From the NCBI GenBank assembly GCA_020161615.1, contig JAIUPD010000002.1, positions 248,001 through 312,000 on the forward strand: a stretch of DNA of 64,000 nt, read 5' to 3'. Position 1 is the first letter of the stretch; each line of letters begins with the position of its first letter. Under the pieces are notes generated by a model. The model ran no database searches. It saw only the letters and a list, made by a program, of their open reading frames with translations, and was not told the DNA's origin. Source of the DNA: Pseudomonadota bacterium. Lineage in GTDB: Bacteria > Pseudomonadota > Alphaproteobacteria > Rhodobacterales > Rhodobacteraceae. Positions 1 to 8,688 of this stretch are shown here, in pieces. Both the position numbers and the translations under genes were made by a program.

Positions 1-339
1 GTCGAGGTGGCCGAGCATCTGCTCGCCGATCCGGCCGACCGGCGGACGGTGGCCGAATGGGCGGCGGAACTGGCGATGAGCGAGCGCAGCTTCGCCCGCT
101 GGGTGGTGCGCGAGACGGGGCTGACCTTCGGCCAGTGGCGGCGCCAACTGCACGGGCTGGTCGCGCTGGAGCGGCTGTCGGCGGGCAGCAGCGTGCATAT
201 CATCGCCCAGGACCTGGGGTATGAATCGACCAGCGCCTTCATCACCATGTTCAAGAAGGTCTTCGGCGATTCCCCCCGGCGCTATCTGCGGCGCATCGAG
301 GCGACCGGCGATCTGGGTGGCAGCACGCCTTTGGCGTGA
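1..339 (+). CDS. AraC-family transcriptional regulator, C-terminal part
   Basis: The reading frame is open from the first base, so only the last 112 residues are visible and the sensory N-terminus lies outside the window. The visible part is the AraC double helix-turn-helix domain: a first HTH around AEWAAELAMSERSFARW and a second around IIAQDLGYESTSAFITMFKK, followed by the usual GDSPRRYLR end. It lies 235 bp upstream of a co-oriented catabolic cluster and could be its activator; that link is inferred from position only. The effector is unknown. Confidence 0.85.
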   Translation, partial: VEVAEHLLADPADRRTVAEWAAELAMSERSFARWVVRETGLTFGQWRRQLHGLVALERLSAGSSVHIIAQDLGYESTSAFITMFKKVFGDSPRRYLRRIEATGDLGGSTPLA

Positions 340-574
340 GCCCCGTCTGACCCCCCCATTTTCCCCAGGGAAGGCTGCGCTTCCGGCCGACCGATTCGCC
401 CTGCGGCGGGCCGTGCGGCAGGCCCGTTTCGGGACCCGGTACATTCCGCTTCACCCCCCGCGCCTTGCCCTTTTTTGTGCTGCGGTCTGCCGGGTCGGGC
501 CGGGAGTTCGGCAGCACCTGCGGCGCGCTCGGGCGTAGCATCTGACCAACGGAATAACGCTTGGAAGGTGCGCC

Positions 575-1702
575 ATGACGCTAAAATTCGGTTTCTGGTC
601 AGAGCAGGAGACGCAGGTCGGCCATAGCTACGCGCGGCGGCTGCACGAGTTGGTCGACGAGGCGGTCTTCGCCGAGAAGATGGGCTTCGACTTCGTGTCG
701 CTCTCGGAGCAGCATGTGGCGCTGGGCGGCATTTCCAGCTCGGCGCCCGAGGTGGTCTATGGCTATCTGGCCGCGAAAACCTCGCGCATCCGGCTTCGCC
801 CGGCCGTCACGCTGATGCCCAAGAACTTCAACCACGCCCTGCGCTCGGCCGAGCGGCTGGCGGTGACCGATATCCTGTCGAACGGGCGGATGGAATTCTT
901 CGCCGGACGCTCGAACACCACCATCGCCATGCGCGCCTTCAACGTCGAGGCTGCCGAAACCCTGTCGCAGATGGAAGAGGGGCTGGCGCTGATGAAGGAG
1001 GCGATGTCGAAGGACATCTTCAAGTTCAGCGGCAAGCATTACAACGTGCCGCCCCGAATGCTGGTGCCGAAGCCGCTGCAAAAGCCCTATCCGATCATGG
1101 GCATCGCCGCGACCAGCCCGCGCAGCCATGTCTATGCCGCCGAACAGGGCATGGCCTGCCTGTCGAACAACTTCTATTCGGGCTGGGAAAAGCAGGCGGA
1201 GTACATCGCCCTCTACAAGGACAATTGGAAGCGCGACGAGAACGGGCCGCTGACCCGTCCCAGCCTGGGCATTCCGCTTTTCCTTGGCATCGGCAAGACC
1301 GATCAGGAGGCGAAGGACAATTACGCCGAACCGCTGATGAACTACGCCAGGATCTCGACCGACGCCTATCCGCGGCTGGCCAAGATCGCCGACGATTACA
1401 ATTACTTCTCCGAGGGGCTGGAAGGGCTGCAACGCGCGGCGACCGACTGGGACTATCTGGTCAACGAATCCGGGACCACGCTCTGCGGCAGCCCCGATAC
1501 GGTGATCCGGCAGCTGGAGCGGATCGTGGACATGGGCGTCGACGAGGTGCTGTTCCACCTCGATTCCGTGTCGCACGAGATGATCATGGACGCCATCGAC
1601 ATGGTGGGCAAATACATCATCCCGCATTTCAACGACCGCAACAACGTGGTCCGTCCGACCGACGAAATCCTCAACACCATCCGGGGGATGCGCGATGCGT
1701 AA
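575..1702 (+). CDS. LLM-class (luciferase-like) flavin-dependent monooxygenase
   Basis: A 375-residue TIM-barrel protein of the bacterial luciferase / alkanal monooxygenase-like family, which oxidises substrates with O2 and reduced flavin supplied by a separate reductase. It opens with an FGFWSEQET beta-strand and has the family-typical RLAVTDILSNGRMEFFAGRS region near residue 105 and a C-terminal LCGSPDTVIRQLERIVDMGVDEVLFH segment. The ATG is preceded by GGAAGGTG. It overlaps the next gene by 8 bp, and a flavin reductase gene follows, so a two-component monooxygenase is likely. The substrate cannot be read from the sequence; the CoA ligase and hydratase neighbours suggest a carboxylic acid or its CoA thioester. 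Confidence 0.87.
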   Translation: MTLKFGFWSEQETQVGHSYARRLHELVDEAVFAEKMGFDFVSLSEQHVALGGISSSAPEVVYGYLAAKTSRIRLRPAVTLMPKNFNHALRSAERLAVTDILSNGRMEFFAGRSNTTIAMRAFNVEAAETLSQMEEGLALMKEAMSKDIFKFSGKHYNVPPRMLVPKPLQKPYPIMGIAATSPRSHVYAAEQGMACLSNNFYSGWEKQAEYIALYKDNWKRDENGPLTRPSLGIPLFLGIGKTDQEAKDNYAEPLMNYARISTDAYPRLAKIADDYNYFSEGLEGLQRAATDWDYLVNESGTTLCGSPDTVIRQLERIVDMGVDEVLFHLDSVSHEMIMDAIDMVGKYIIPHFNDRNNVVRPTDEILNTIRGMRDA

Positions 1703-2465
1703 GGAACCCGAATTCATCACCATCGAGCACCGGGCCGAAGGCGTGGCGGTGCTGACCCTGAACCGCCCCGAGATCCTGAATGCCATCAACTGGCAGATGC
1801 ACGAGGAGATCGAGCTGGCGCTTTACGACCTCGACATGGACCCCAGCGTCAAGGCGGTCGTGCTGACCGGCGCCGGGCGCGGGTTCTGTTCGGGCGGGGA
1901 CCAGAAGGCGGTCGATACCGGCATGCCCTCGGTCACCCGGGGCGGGCGGCATATCGTGCGCAACATGCTGGAGCTGGAAGTGCCGATCATCGCCGCGGTC
2001 AACGGCGTGGCCGTCGGCCTGGGCGCGACGCTGGCGCTTTACTGCGATGCGGTCTTCGCCCAGCCCAGCGCCCGGTTCGCCGATACCCATGTCAACGCGG
2101 GCGTCGTGGCGGGCGATGGCGGGCAGGTCATCTGGCCGATGCTGATGGGACCGATCCGGGCCAAGCATTACCTGATGACCGGCGCCTTCCTGTCGGCTGA
2201 AGAAGCGTTGCAATACGGCATGATCACCAAGCTGGTCGCCGAAGGCACCGTGCTGGACGAGGCGATCCGCTACGCCGAGCTTCTGGCCTCGGGTCCGCCG
2301 GAAGCGATCAAATGGACCAAATACGCGGTCAACAAGCTGATCAAGGATCAGGTGCAACTGGGGCTCGATATCGGCCTCGCGCTTGAGGCCCTGACCTTCG
2401 ACCTGCCCGGCCGGCGCGAGGCCGCCGCCGCCTTCGCCGCCAAGAAAAAGCGCTACGCCGAGTAA
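1695..2465 (+). CDS. enoyl-CoA hydratase/isomerase family protein
   Basis: A 256-residue crotonase-fold protein of usual length. Family landmarks are the N-terminal VAVLTLNRPEILNAIN strand, the oxyanion-hole region GAGRGFCSGGDQKA near residue 58, and AAVNGVAVGLGATLALYCD near residue 98. At the position of the second catalytic region it reads DTHVNAGVVAGDGG rather than the common EVxLGLxPGxGG, so the acid residues differ from classical hydratases and the exact reaction (hydration, isomerisation, hydrolysis) is open. The start overlaps the monooxygenase end, indicating translational coupling within the catabolic operon. Confidence 0.87.
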   Translation: MRKEPEFITIEHRAEGVAVLTLNRPEILNAINWQMHEEIELALYDLDMDPSVKAVVLTGAGRGFCSGGDQKAVDTGMPSVTRGGRHIVRNMLELEVPIIAAVNGVAVGLGATLALYCDAVFAQPSARFADTHVNAGVVAGDGGQVIWPMLMGPIRAKHYLMTGAFLSAEEALQYGMITKLVAEGTVLDEAIRYAELLASGPPEAIKWTKYAVNKLIKDQVQLGLDIGLALEALTFDLPGRREAAAAFAAKKKRYAE

Positions 2466-2523
2466 CGCCCCCGCACCGGCCGGCCTTCGCGGGTGTCGCG
2501 AAGGCCGCAGAGGATCCGACATC

Positions 2524-3063
2524 ATGACACTGGTACGACCCCTTCAGGGCCGCTCCGAGCCTGTCTCGGGCGAGGCCTTCCGCGCCGCGATGCGCAATCT
2601 CGCCGGTGGCGTCTCGATCATCGCCAGCGGCCGGGACGAGGATCGCCGCGGGCTCACCGTCACGGCGGTCACCGCCGTCACCTCGACCCCGCCGACCCTG
2701 GCGGTCTTCGTCAACCAATCGGCCGAGGCGCATGACGTCATCAAGGCGACCGGCGCCTTCTGCGTCAGCGTCCTGGCTGCCGGGCATGTGCCGGAAGCGA
2801 CGCTGTTTTCCGGCCAGCACGGCCTCAAGGGCGCAATCCGCTTCGCGCCGCAGGACTGGGACAGCCTGGTCACCGGCTCGCCCGCGCTGACCTCGGCCGT
2901 CGCCAATATCGACTGCGAGCTGATCGAATGCATCGGGCTGGGGTCGCACACGATGTTCCTGGGCCAGGTCGTCGCCACCCGCTGCGACGACGGGGCGCCG
3001 CCCCTGGTCTATCTGCGCGCGGCCTATCACACGCCGGACCCCCTCTCGCGCCCTACCGAATGA
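2524..3063 (+). CDS. flavin reductase family protein (HpaC/RutF-like)
   Basis: A 179-residue protein matching the NAD(P)H:flavin oxidoreductase-like split-barrel family: FRAAMRNLAGGVSIIASG at the start, GLTVTAVTAVTSTPPTLAVFVNQSA near residue 40, FCVSVLAAGH near residue 78 and the IDCEL segment near residue 127. Such proteins hand reduced FMN or FAD to a partner monooxygenase; the obvious candidate is the LLM protein two genes upstream. Usual length and same strand as its neighbours. Confidence 0.87.
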   Translation: MTLVRPLQGRSEPVSGEAFRAAMRNLAGGVSIIASGRDEDRRGLTVTAVTAVTSTPPTLAVFVNQSAEAHDVIKATGAFCVSVLAAGHVPEATLFSGQHGLKGAIRFAPQDWDSLVTGSPALTSAVANIDCELIECIGLGSHTMFLGQVVATRCDDGAPPLVYLRAAYHTPDPLSRPTE

Positions 3064-3096
3064 CCAAGCTCCCGAATGACAAGACCAGGAGAAACC

Positions 3097-5004
3097 ATGA
3101 AACACGGCACTGAAACGCTGGCTGCCGCGCAGGGGGCGGAGATCCTGCAACAGACGATCCCCGGCCTGCTGGCGCGCAAATGCCGCGCCCGGCCCGAGGC
3201 GGTCGCCTATCGGACGTTGAGCGCGGACGGCTGGCGCGACGTGACATTCGCCGAGTACGTGCAGAAGGTCGTCCGCCTTGGCGCCTCGATGCAGGCGAGC
3301 GGCGTCAGCCGGGGCGACCGGGTCTGCATCATGGGCGATGTCACGCCCGAGTGGATGATCGCCGACATTGCCACCATCGCCATGGGGGCGATCACGGTGG
3401 GGGTGTATTTCACCTCGTCCCCCGAAGAGCTGGATTATTACATCGAGGATGCGGGCGCCTGCCTGCTCTTCGTCGGCAGCGCGACGGAACTGGCCATTGC
3501 CGCCCGGGCGCCAAAGGCGCTGGCGCTGAACCAGATCGTCGTGCTGGACCCTTCCTGGCGGCCTTCGGCCGATGCTCCTGCCAATGCGCTGGCCATCGAC
3601 GATTTCCTCGGCGCTTCCTTTTCCGCACCGCTGGAGATGCTGACCGATTGGGCCGCGCAGGCCGCCCCCTCGGATATCGTGAGCCTGGGCTATACCTCGG
3701 GCACCACGGGCAAGCCCAAGGGCGTGATCAACACCCATGTCAACCTGCTGGGCGGCGCGCTGGCCAACCTGATTTCGACACCCGAGGCCTATCAGCGGGA
3801 AACCCGCGTGGCGGTGCACCTGCCGCTGTCGCATATCGTGGCGCGGGTGCAATCGGCCTGTTTCCCGCTGATTTCCGAATGCGTCCCGCATTTCGGCCGT
3901 TCCTCGGCCAGCTATGAGGAGACGGTGCGCCAGACGCGGCCGCATTACTTCGTGGCCCCGCCGCGGTTCTTCCAGCGTTTCGCCTCGACCATCGTGAACC
4001 ATGTCAACGAAAGCGCGCCATCGGAGCGGGCGAACTACCGGCTGGCCCTGTCGATCTCGCGCCGGGTGCTGAAAGAGCGGCAGGCCCGCACGCCGCGGCA
4101 CGATCCCTTTCTGGCCGCGCTGTCGCAGGCTTGCCAGGAACAGGTCTTCCGGCCGCTGCTGGCCCTTGTGGGTTTCGACCAGATCCGGACAGCCATCACC
4201 GCCTCGGCGCCGATGCCGGCCGATGTGATGACGCTGTGGCAGCTATGGGGTGTGAACCTGAAAGAGGCCTATGGCCAGACCGAGACCGTGGGGTCGAACA
4301 TCGCGCAAGGCGAGGATTGGCAGCCCGCGGGCACCATCGGCGCGCCGATCCCCGACCCCGCCTGGGAAACCCGGGTGGCCGAGAACGGCGAGATGCTGGT
4401 GCGCGGCCCGGGCGTCACCCAGGGCTATTGGAACAACCCCGAAGCCACGGCCGAGGCCCTGCGCGACGGCTGGCTTCATACCGGCGATATCGTCGAGGTG
4501 CAGAAGAACGGCCAGTACAAGCTGATCGACCGCAGCAAGGAAATCATCAAGACCATCAACGGCAAGACGATCAGCCCCACCCAGATCGAGAACGAGTTGC
4601 GCGGCAGCCCCTATATCGCCGAGGCCGCGGTGATCGGCGAGGGGCGGAAATACCTGACCGCCCTGATCGAGATCGATCCGACAGTCGGATTCAGATGGGC
4701 GCAGGAGGTCGATCCCGCGATTGCCAGCTACGCCGACATGAGTGCCTCGGCGCGGCTGAAGGAACTCGTCTGGGCCGAGGTGCACAAGGCCAACCGGCGG
4801 CTGGCCCGGGCCGAGCAGATCAAGGATTTCACCATCCTGCCCGAGGAGCTGACGCCCGAGATCGGCGTCGTCACCCCCACCCGCAAGAAGAAGCGCCGGG
4901 CCATCGCCCTGCGCTACGCCCCGCTGATCGCCGCGATGTACGACGACAGCGAAACCGAGCTTCTGGAACGGGCGCTCGGCAAGAAGACCTTGAAAAGCAA
5001 GTGA
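3097..5004 (+). CDS. AMP-dependent acyl-CoA ligase (long-chain fatty acid type)
   Basis: An ANL-superfamily ligase (635 residues) that activates a carboxylate to its CoA thioester via an acyl-AMP. Visible motifs: phosphate-binding loop GYTSGTTGKPKG near residue 199, YGQTET near residue 390, LHTGDIVEVQKNGQYKLIDR near residue 465, and a lysine-rich C-terminal segment TPTRKKKRRAIALRY holding the probable adenylation lysine. I chose the ATG at 3097 because AGGAGA lies just upstream; an in-frame ATG at 3076 lacks this. It shares the operon with the monooxygenase, hydratase and TRAP transporter, so its substrate is probably the imported acid rather than a housekeeping fatty acid. Confidence 0.87.
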   Translation: MKHGTETLAAAQGAEILQQTIPGLLARKCRARPEAVAYRTLSADGWRDVTFAEYVQKVVRLGASMQASGVSRGDRVCIMGDVTPEWMIADIATIAMGAITVGVYFTSSPEELDYYIEDAGACLLFVGSATELAIAARAPKALALNQIVVLDPSWRPSADAPANALAIDDFLGASFSAPLEMLTDWAAQAAPSDIVSLGYTSGTTGKPKGVINTHVNLLGGALANLISTPEAYQRETRVAVHLPLSHIVARVQSACFPLISECVPHFGRSSASYEETVRQTRPHYFVAPPRFFQRFASTIVNHVNESAPSERANYRLALSISRRVLKERQARTPRHDPFLAALSQACQEQVFRPLLALVGFDQIRTAITASAPMPADVMTLWQLWGVNLKEAYGQTETVGSNIAQGEDWQPAGTIGAPIPDPAWETRVAENGEMLVRGPGVTQGYWNNPEATAEALRDGWLHTGDIVEVQKNGQYKLIDRSKEIIKTINGKTISPTQIENELRGSPYIAEAAVIGEGRKYLTALIEIDPTVGFRWAQEVDPAIASYADMSASARLKELVWAEVHKANRRLARAEQIKDFTILPEELTPEIGVVTPTRKKKRRAIALRYAPLIAAMYDDSETELLERALGKKTLKSK

Positions 5005-5033
5005 AATAGCCACCACCAACCGGGAGAACGACC

Positions 5034-6095
5034 ATGGAAAAACCGTCGAGAAGAGCTTTCATCCAGACCGCCGCCCTGGGATCGGCCGCCGCCGCCTTTG
5101 CGGGCAGCGGTGCGCAGGCGCAAGGGCGCAGCCGCATCCGAGCCGCGCATATCGTGCCGGAATCCTCGAAAATGTACACCTTGTCGGTCGGCCCGTTCCA
5201 GCGCGCGCTGGAGATCATCACCGACGGGTCGTTCTCGTTCCAGGTCTTCGCCGGGGGAACGATTGCGCCGCCCCTGCAGACCTATCAGGCCGTGCAGGAC
5301 GGGCTGGCCGAGGCCGGGATGGTGCCGCCCCTCTGGGCCGTCAACCTCGATCCGGTGAACAGCCTGTTCGGCGGCCATCCCGGGGGCATGAACGCCGAGC
5401 AGATGCTGAACTGGTACTATGTCGGCGGCGGCTCGGAACTGCTGGCCGAACACCGCCGCGAGACGATGGGTCTGCATTCGATGCTGCTGTCGATGAACCC
5501 GTCCGAGGTCTGGCATTCGCACAAGATCATCCGCGTGCCCGAGGATCTGCAGGGCGTCCGCTTCCGCACGGCCGGGGCCTGGGCCACGATCCTCAACGAA
5601 TATTTCGGCGGCGCCGCGACCACCGTGGGCCCGGCGGATGTCTTCACCATGCTCGAGCGGCGGGGCGTCGATGCGGCCGAATGGTCGACGCCCTCCGAGA
5701 ACCTGATCATGGGGCTGGAAGACGCCGCGCCCTATATGATCGTCCCGGGGATCCATGCCCCCGCCGCCTGCCTCGAACTCGCGATCCGGGCCGAGGTCTG
5801 GGATGAGCTGGACGAATCCATCCAGCGCAAGATCGAGATCGCGGCGCGGGAAGCCGTCGTCGAATGCCTGACCGAATGGAACGCGGCGGATCTGACGGCG
5901 ATGGAGACGATGCGCGAACGCGGCATCGAGATCATCGAGATGGACCAATCCCTGATCGACGCGATCCGCGCCGCCGGCCGCGACTGGGCCGAGGCCCAGG
6001 CGACCGAGCGCGCCGCCAACGGGGACGAATGGATGCGCCGGGTCACCGATTCCTATTACGGCTTCGCCGACCGCTGGCAGGCGAACAGCATCTGA
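5034..6095 (+). CDS. TRAP transporter substrate-binding protein (DctP family)
   Basis: A 353-residue periplasmic binding protein of a tripartite ATP-independent transporter. The N-terminus SRRAFIQTAALGSAAAAFAG has the twin arginine, hydrophobic stretch and Ala-rich cleavage region of a Tat signal peptide. The body carries DctP landmarks: IRAAHIVPESSKMY, FAGGTIAPPLQTYQAVQDG near residue 75, and LQGVRFRTAGAWATILNEYFG with the ligand-binding arginine near residue 178. Followed by genes for both membrane subunits. The ligand is unknown; most characterised family members bind carboxylates. Confidence 0.92.
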   Translation: MEKPSRRAFIQTAALGSAAAAFAGSGAQAQGRSRIRAAHIVPESSKMYTLSVGPFQRALEIITDGSFSFQVFAGGTIAPPLQTYQAVQDGLAEAGMVPPLWAVNLDPVNSLFGGHPGGMNAEQMLNWYYVGGGSELLAEHRRETMGLHSMLLSMNPSEVWHSHKIIRVPEDLQGVRFRTAGAWATILNEYFGGAATTVGPADVFTMLERRGVDAAEWSTPSENLIMGLEDAAPYMIVPGIHAPAACLELAIRAEVWDELDESIQRKIEIAAREAVVECLTEWNAADLTAMETMRERGIEIIEMDQSLIDAIRAAGRDWAEAQATERAANGDEWMRRVTDSYYGFADRWQANSI

Positions 6096-6181
6096 TCCCG
6101 TCCCGACCGAAACCGAAAGTGGTGGCTGGCCGGAAAGCTCCGGCCGGCCACCCGTCGCCACAGAACAGGCAGGGCCGCCCG

Positions 6182-6703
6182 TTGTCACACGCTCTTCGAC
6201 TCATCGACTGGCTTACCCGGATCACCGGATATGTCGCCGCGGCAGGCATCCTGCTGATGATCGGCGTCATCCTCTACGAGGTCGCCTCGCGCTATTTCCT
6301 CAACGCGCCGACCGTCTGGGCCTACGACATTTCCTATATGCTGAACGGCACCGTCATCATGCTGGCCGGGGCGCTGGCGATGAAGGCGGATCAGCATGTC
6401 GTCATCGACATCGTGTCGCAGCTGTTTCGCGACCGGACCAAGCGCCTGATCGAGGTCACGGTCTTCACCCTGCTGCTGCTGCCCGCGCTGGGCTTCATCA
6501 GCCTGGTCTCGTGGAGCCAATTCTGGACCGCCTATGTCCATGGCACGGTCGAGACGGTCAGCCCCTGGCGGCCGGTGCTCTGGCCATTCCGGCTGATGAT
6601 CGCCCTGGGGCTGTCGGTCCTCTGGCTGCAGATCCTGGGCAAGACGCTGGCGTCCGGCCTGCGCCTGCTGGGCACCCCGTCCACCCCGGTCGGGGGGCAC
6701 TGA
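6182..6703 (+). CDS. TRAP transporter small permease (DctQ family)
   Basis: A membrane protein with four hydrophobic segments, as expected for the small TRAP subunit that contacts the binding protein. Landmarks are ILYEVASRYFLNAPTVWAYD near residue 30 and the C-terminal TVSPWRPVLWPFRLMIALG. The start is uncertain: the frame is open from 5864, but DctQ similarity begins just after a TTG at 6182 preceded by AGGCAGGG, giving 173 residues, the normal family length. One base separates it from the large permease gene. Confidence 0.87.
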   Translation: MSHALRLIDWLTRITGYVAAAGILLMIGVILYEVASRYFLNAPTVWAYDISYMLNGTVIMLAGALAMKADQHVVIDIVSQLFRDRTKRLIEVTVFTLLLLPALGFISLVSWSQFWTAYVHGTVETVSPWRPVLWPFRLMIALGLSVLWLQILGKTLASGLRLLGTPSTPVGGH

Positions 6704-6704
6704 C

Positions 6705-8018
6705 ATGGCCCTTGACCTCGCCATCTGGATGTTCCCGGCCGCCTTCGCGCTGATTTTCGCGGGCATCCCTGTCGCCTTCTCGCTGATCATCGTCGCGGTG
6801 ATCTTCGCCTTTCCGGTGTTCGGCAGCCTCACCGGGCTGCAGCTTTACCAGTTCGTCGGCAGCGTCTCGTCCAATTATTCCCTGGCGGCGGTGCCGCTTT
6901 TCATCTTCATGGGCGCGGTGCTGGAAAGCTCGGGCATCGGCAGGCGGGCCTTCGAATCGCTGTCGATGTGGATGGGGCGCCTGCCCGGCGGCCTCGCCAT
7001 CGCCACGCTGTCGATGTGCACGCTCTTTGCCGCCGGAACCGGCGTCGTCGGCGCGGTCGAGGTGATGACCGGCCTTCTGGTCATGGGGCCGATGCGCGCC
7101 GCGGGCTACAGCAAGTCGATCATCTCGGGCACGATCTGCGCCGGGGGCTCGCTGGGGACGATGATCCCGCCCTCGATCGTCGTTGTGATCTATGCCTCGG
7201 TCGCACAGATCCCGATCGGCACCCTCTTTGGTGCGGTGCTGCTGCCGGGTTTCCTGATGGTCGGTTTCTTTCTGATCTGGATCGTCGTCTACGCCCTGAT
7301 CTGGCCCGCGGCCGCGCCCCGGGTCGAGTTCGGGCAAGAGATGCCGCTGGGCCGGAAGCTCCGCTTCACCGCCTATGCGCTTTTCCCGCCGCTGGCGCTG
7401 GTCACCTCGGTCATCGGCTCGATCCTGCTGGGCATCGCCGCCGTGACCGAAGCCGCCGCCATCGGCGCGGTGGGGGCCGTGCTGCTGAACGTCCTCTATC
7501 GCGATTTCAGCTGGCGCGAGACCTGGAACGCCACGCTGAAGACCGCCACCGTTTCTTCGATGATCATCTTCATCGCGCTGGGCGGGACGATGTTCACCAG
7601 CATCTTCAAGATCCAGGGCGGGGCCGAGCTGGTCGATGCGGCGGTGTCCTCGCTGGATCTGGGTCCTGCGGGCCTGGTGATCGTGCTGCTGCTGGCCTAT
7701 TTCATCGCGGGCATGATCCTGGACTGGATTTCCGCCGTGCTGATTTGCACGCCGATCTTCCTGCCCTTCCTGCATGCGGCCGGGGTGGACCCGATGTGGT
7801 TCGGCGTGCTGGCGGTGATCATGTTGCAGACCTCGTATCTGACGCCGCCGATGGCGCCCGCGGTCTTTTACCTCAAGGGGATCGCGCCGCCCGATTTCTC
7901 GACCCTGACCATGTATCGCGGCGTCTTCCCCTTCATCGTCTGTCAGTTCCTGACAGCCGTCGCGGTCTTCGCCTTTCCCGAGATCGCCACGATCATCCCG
8001 GAGTTGATGAGACCATGA
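6705..8018 (+). CDS. TRAP transporter large permease (DctM family)
   Basis: A 437-residue polytopic membrane protein, the ion-coupled transport subunit of the TRAP system. It begins in a first transmembrane helix (LAIWMFPAAFALIFAGIPVAF) and carries the family-typical SSNYSLAAVPLFIFMGAVLE, GGSLGTMIPPSIVVVIYA near residue 146 and a C-terminal LQTSYLTPPMAPAVFYLKG. Length and topology are normal. The stop codon overlaps the following start (ATGA), so the RibB-like protein is translationally coupled to it. Confidence 0.93.
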   Translation: MALDLAIWMFPAAFALIFAGIPVAFSLIIVAVIFAFPVFGSLTGLQLYQFVGSVSSNYSLAAVPLFIFMGAVLESSGIGRRAFESLSMWMGRLPGGLAIATLSMCTLFAAGTGVVGAVEVMTGLLVMGPMRAAGYSKSIISGTICAGGSLGTMIPPSIVVVIYASVAQIPIGTLFGAVLLPGFLMVGFFLIWIVVYALIWPAAAPRVEFGQEMPLGRKLRFTAYALFPPLALVTSVIGSILLGIAAVTEAAAIGAVGAVLLNVLYRDFSWRETWNATLKTATVSSMIIFIALGGTMFTSIFKIQGGAELVDAAVSSLDLGPAGLVIVLLLAYFIAGMILDWISAVLICTPIFLPFLHAAGVDPMWFGVLAVIMLQTSYLTPPMAPAVFYLKGIAPPDFSTLTMYRGVFPFIVCQFLTAVAVFAFPEIATIIPELMRP

Positions 8019-8632
8019 CCCGCCATTGCACCTTCGCCCCCCCGGTCGAGCCTCTGGGCCTGTCGCCCGTCGATTGCGCCCGCGCGGCGCGGATGATGAT
8101 CCTCTGCGATCCGGCGGGGGCGGCGCTGCCCTGCCTGATGATCCCGGCCGAATTCGCCGACGCCGGGGCGATCAACCGCATGGCGACGCATGCGCGGGGG
8201 CTGGTCTGTCTGGCGCTGGACAGCGGGATCGTCGACGGCTTGCAACTGGCGCTGCAGCCGCAGACCAACCGGCGCCGGTTCGCCACCCCCTTTACCCTGT
8301 CGATCGAGGCGAGCCGGGCGGTGTCGACCGGCATTTCCGCCCCCGACCGGGCCGCGACGGTCGCCGCGGCGATCCATCCGGGCGCGGCGCCGGGGGATCT
8401 GGCGACGCCGGGCCATGTCTTTCCCATCCGGGTCGAGCGGGACGGACCGCGCGCCGGCGGCTGCATCCCCTGGGCCGCGGTCGAGATCTGCGATCGTGCG
8501 GGGTTGCGCCCGGCGGCGGTGATCTGCGAGATTCTGGACCCGTCGGGCGCCGCGCCGGGGCGCGAATGGCTGCAAAGCCTGGCCGCCGCGCTGGATCTGC
8601 CGATCTTTTCCTGCGACGCCTTGCCGGGCTGA
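8015..8632 (+). CDS. RibB-like protein (DHBP synthase fold) lacking catalytic residues
   Basis: A 205-residue protein that aligns over most of its length with 3,4-dihydroxy-2-butanone 4-phosphate synthase: AEFADAGAINRMATHARGLVCLAL (residues 45-68, split here only for description), TGISAPDRAATV (105-116), TPGHVFPIRV (131-140) and AAVICEILDPSG (167-178). Two catalytic sites are missing. The acidic loop DxxDRENEGD of real RibB is replaced by residues 31-41, CDPAGAALPCL, and the metal-binding His-Thr of RAGHTEA is replaced by Ile-Pro at 151-152. It is therefore probably not a riboflavin-pathway synthase. It ends a flavin-monooxygenase operon and overlaps the TRAP permease by 4 bp; a role in flavin or substrate handling is conjecture. 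Confidence 0.8.
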   Translation: MTRHCTFAPPVEPLGLSPVDCARAARMMILCDPAGAALPCLMIPAEFADAGAINRMATHARGLVCLALDSGIVDGLQLALQPQTNRRRFATPFTLSIEASRAVSTGISAPDRAATVAAAIHPGAAPGDLATPGHVFPIRVERDGPRAGGCIPWAAVEICDRAGLRPAAVICEILDPSGAAPGREWLQSLAAALDLPIFSCDALPG

Positions 8633-8688
8633 GGAACGGAGGGGGCGGCCGTGCCGTCGGGCGCGGGTTCGACCACCCCGGTGCGGGC

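Noticed and set aside
2341..4101. 586-codon minus-strand open frame
   Set aside because: Antisense to hydratase, reductase and ligase genes; no motifs.
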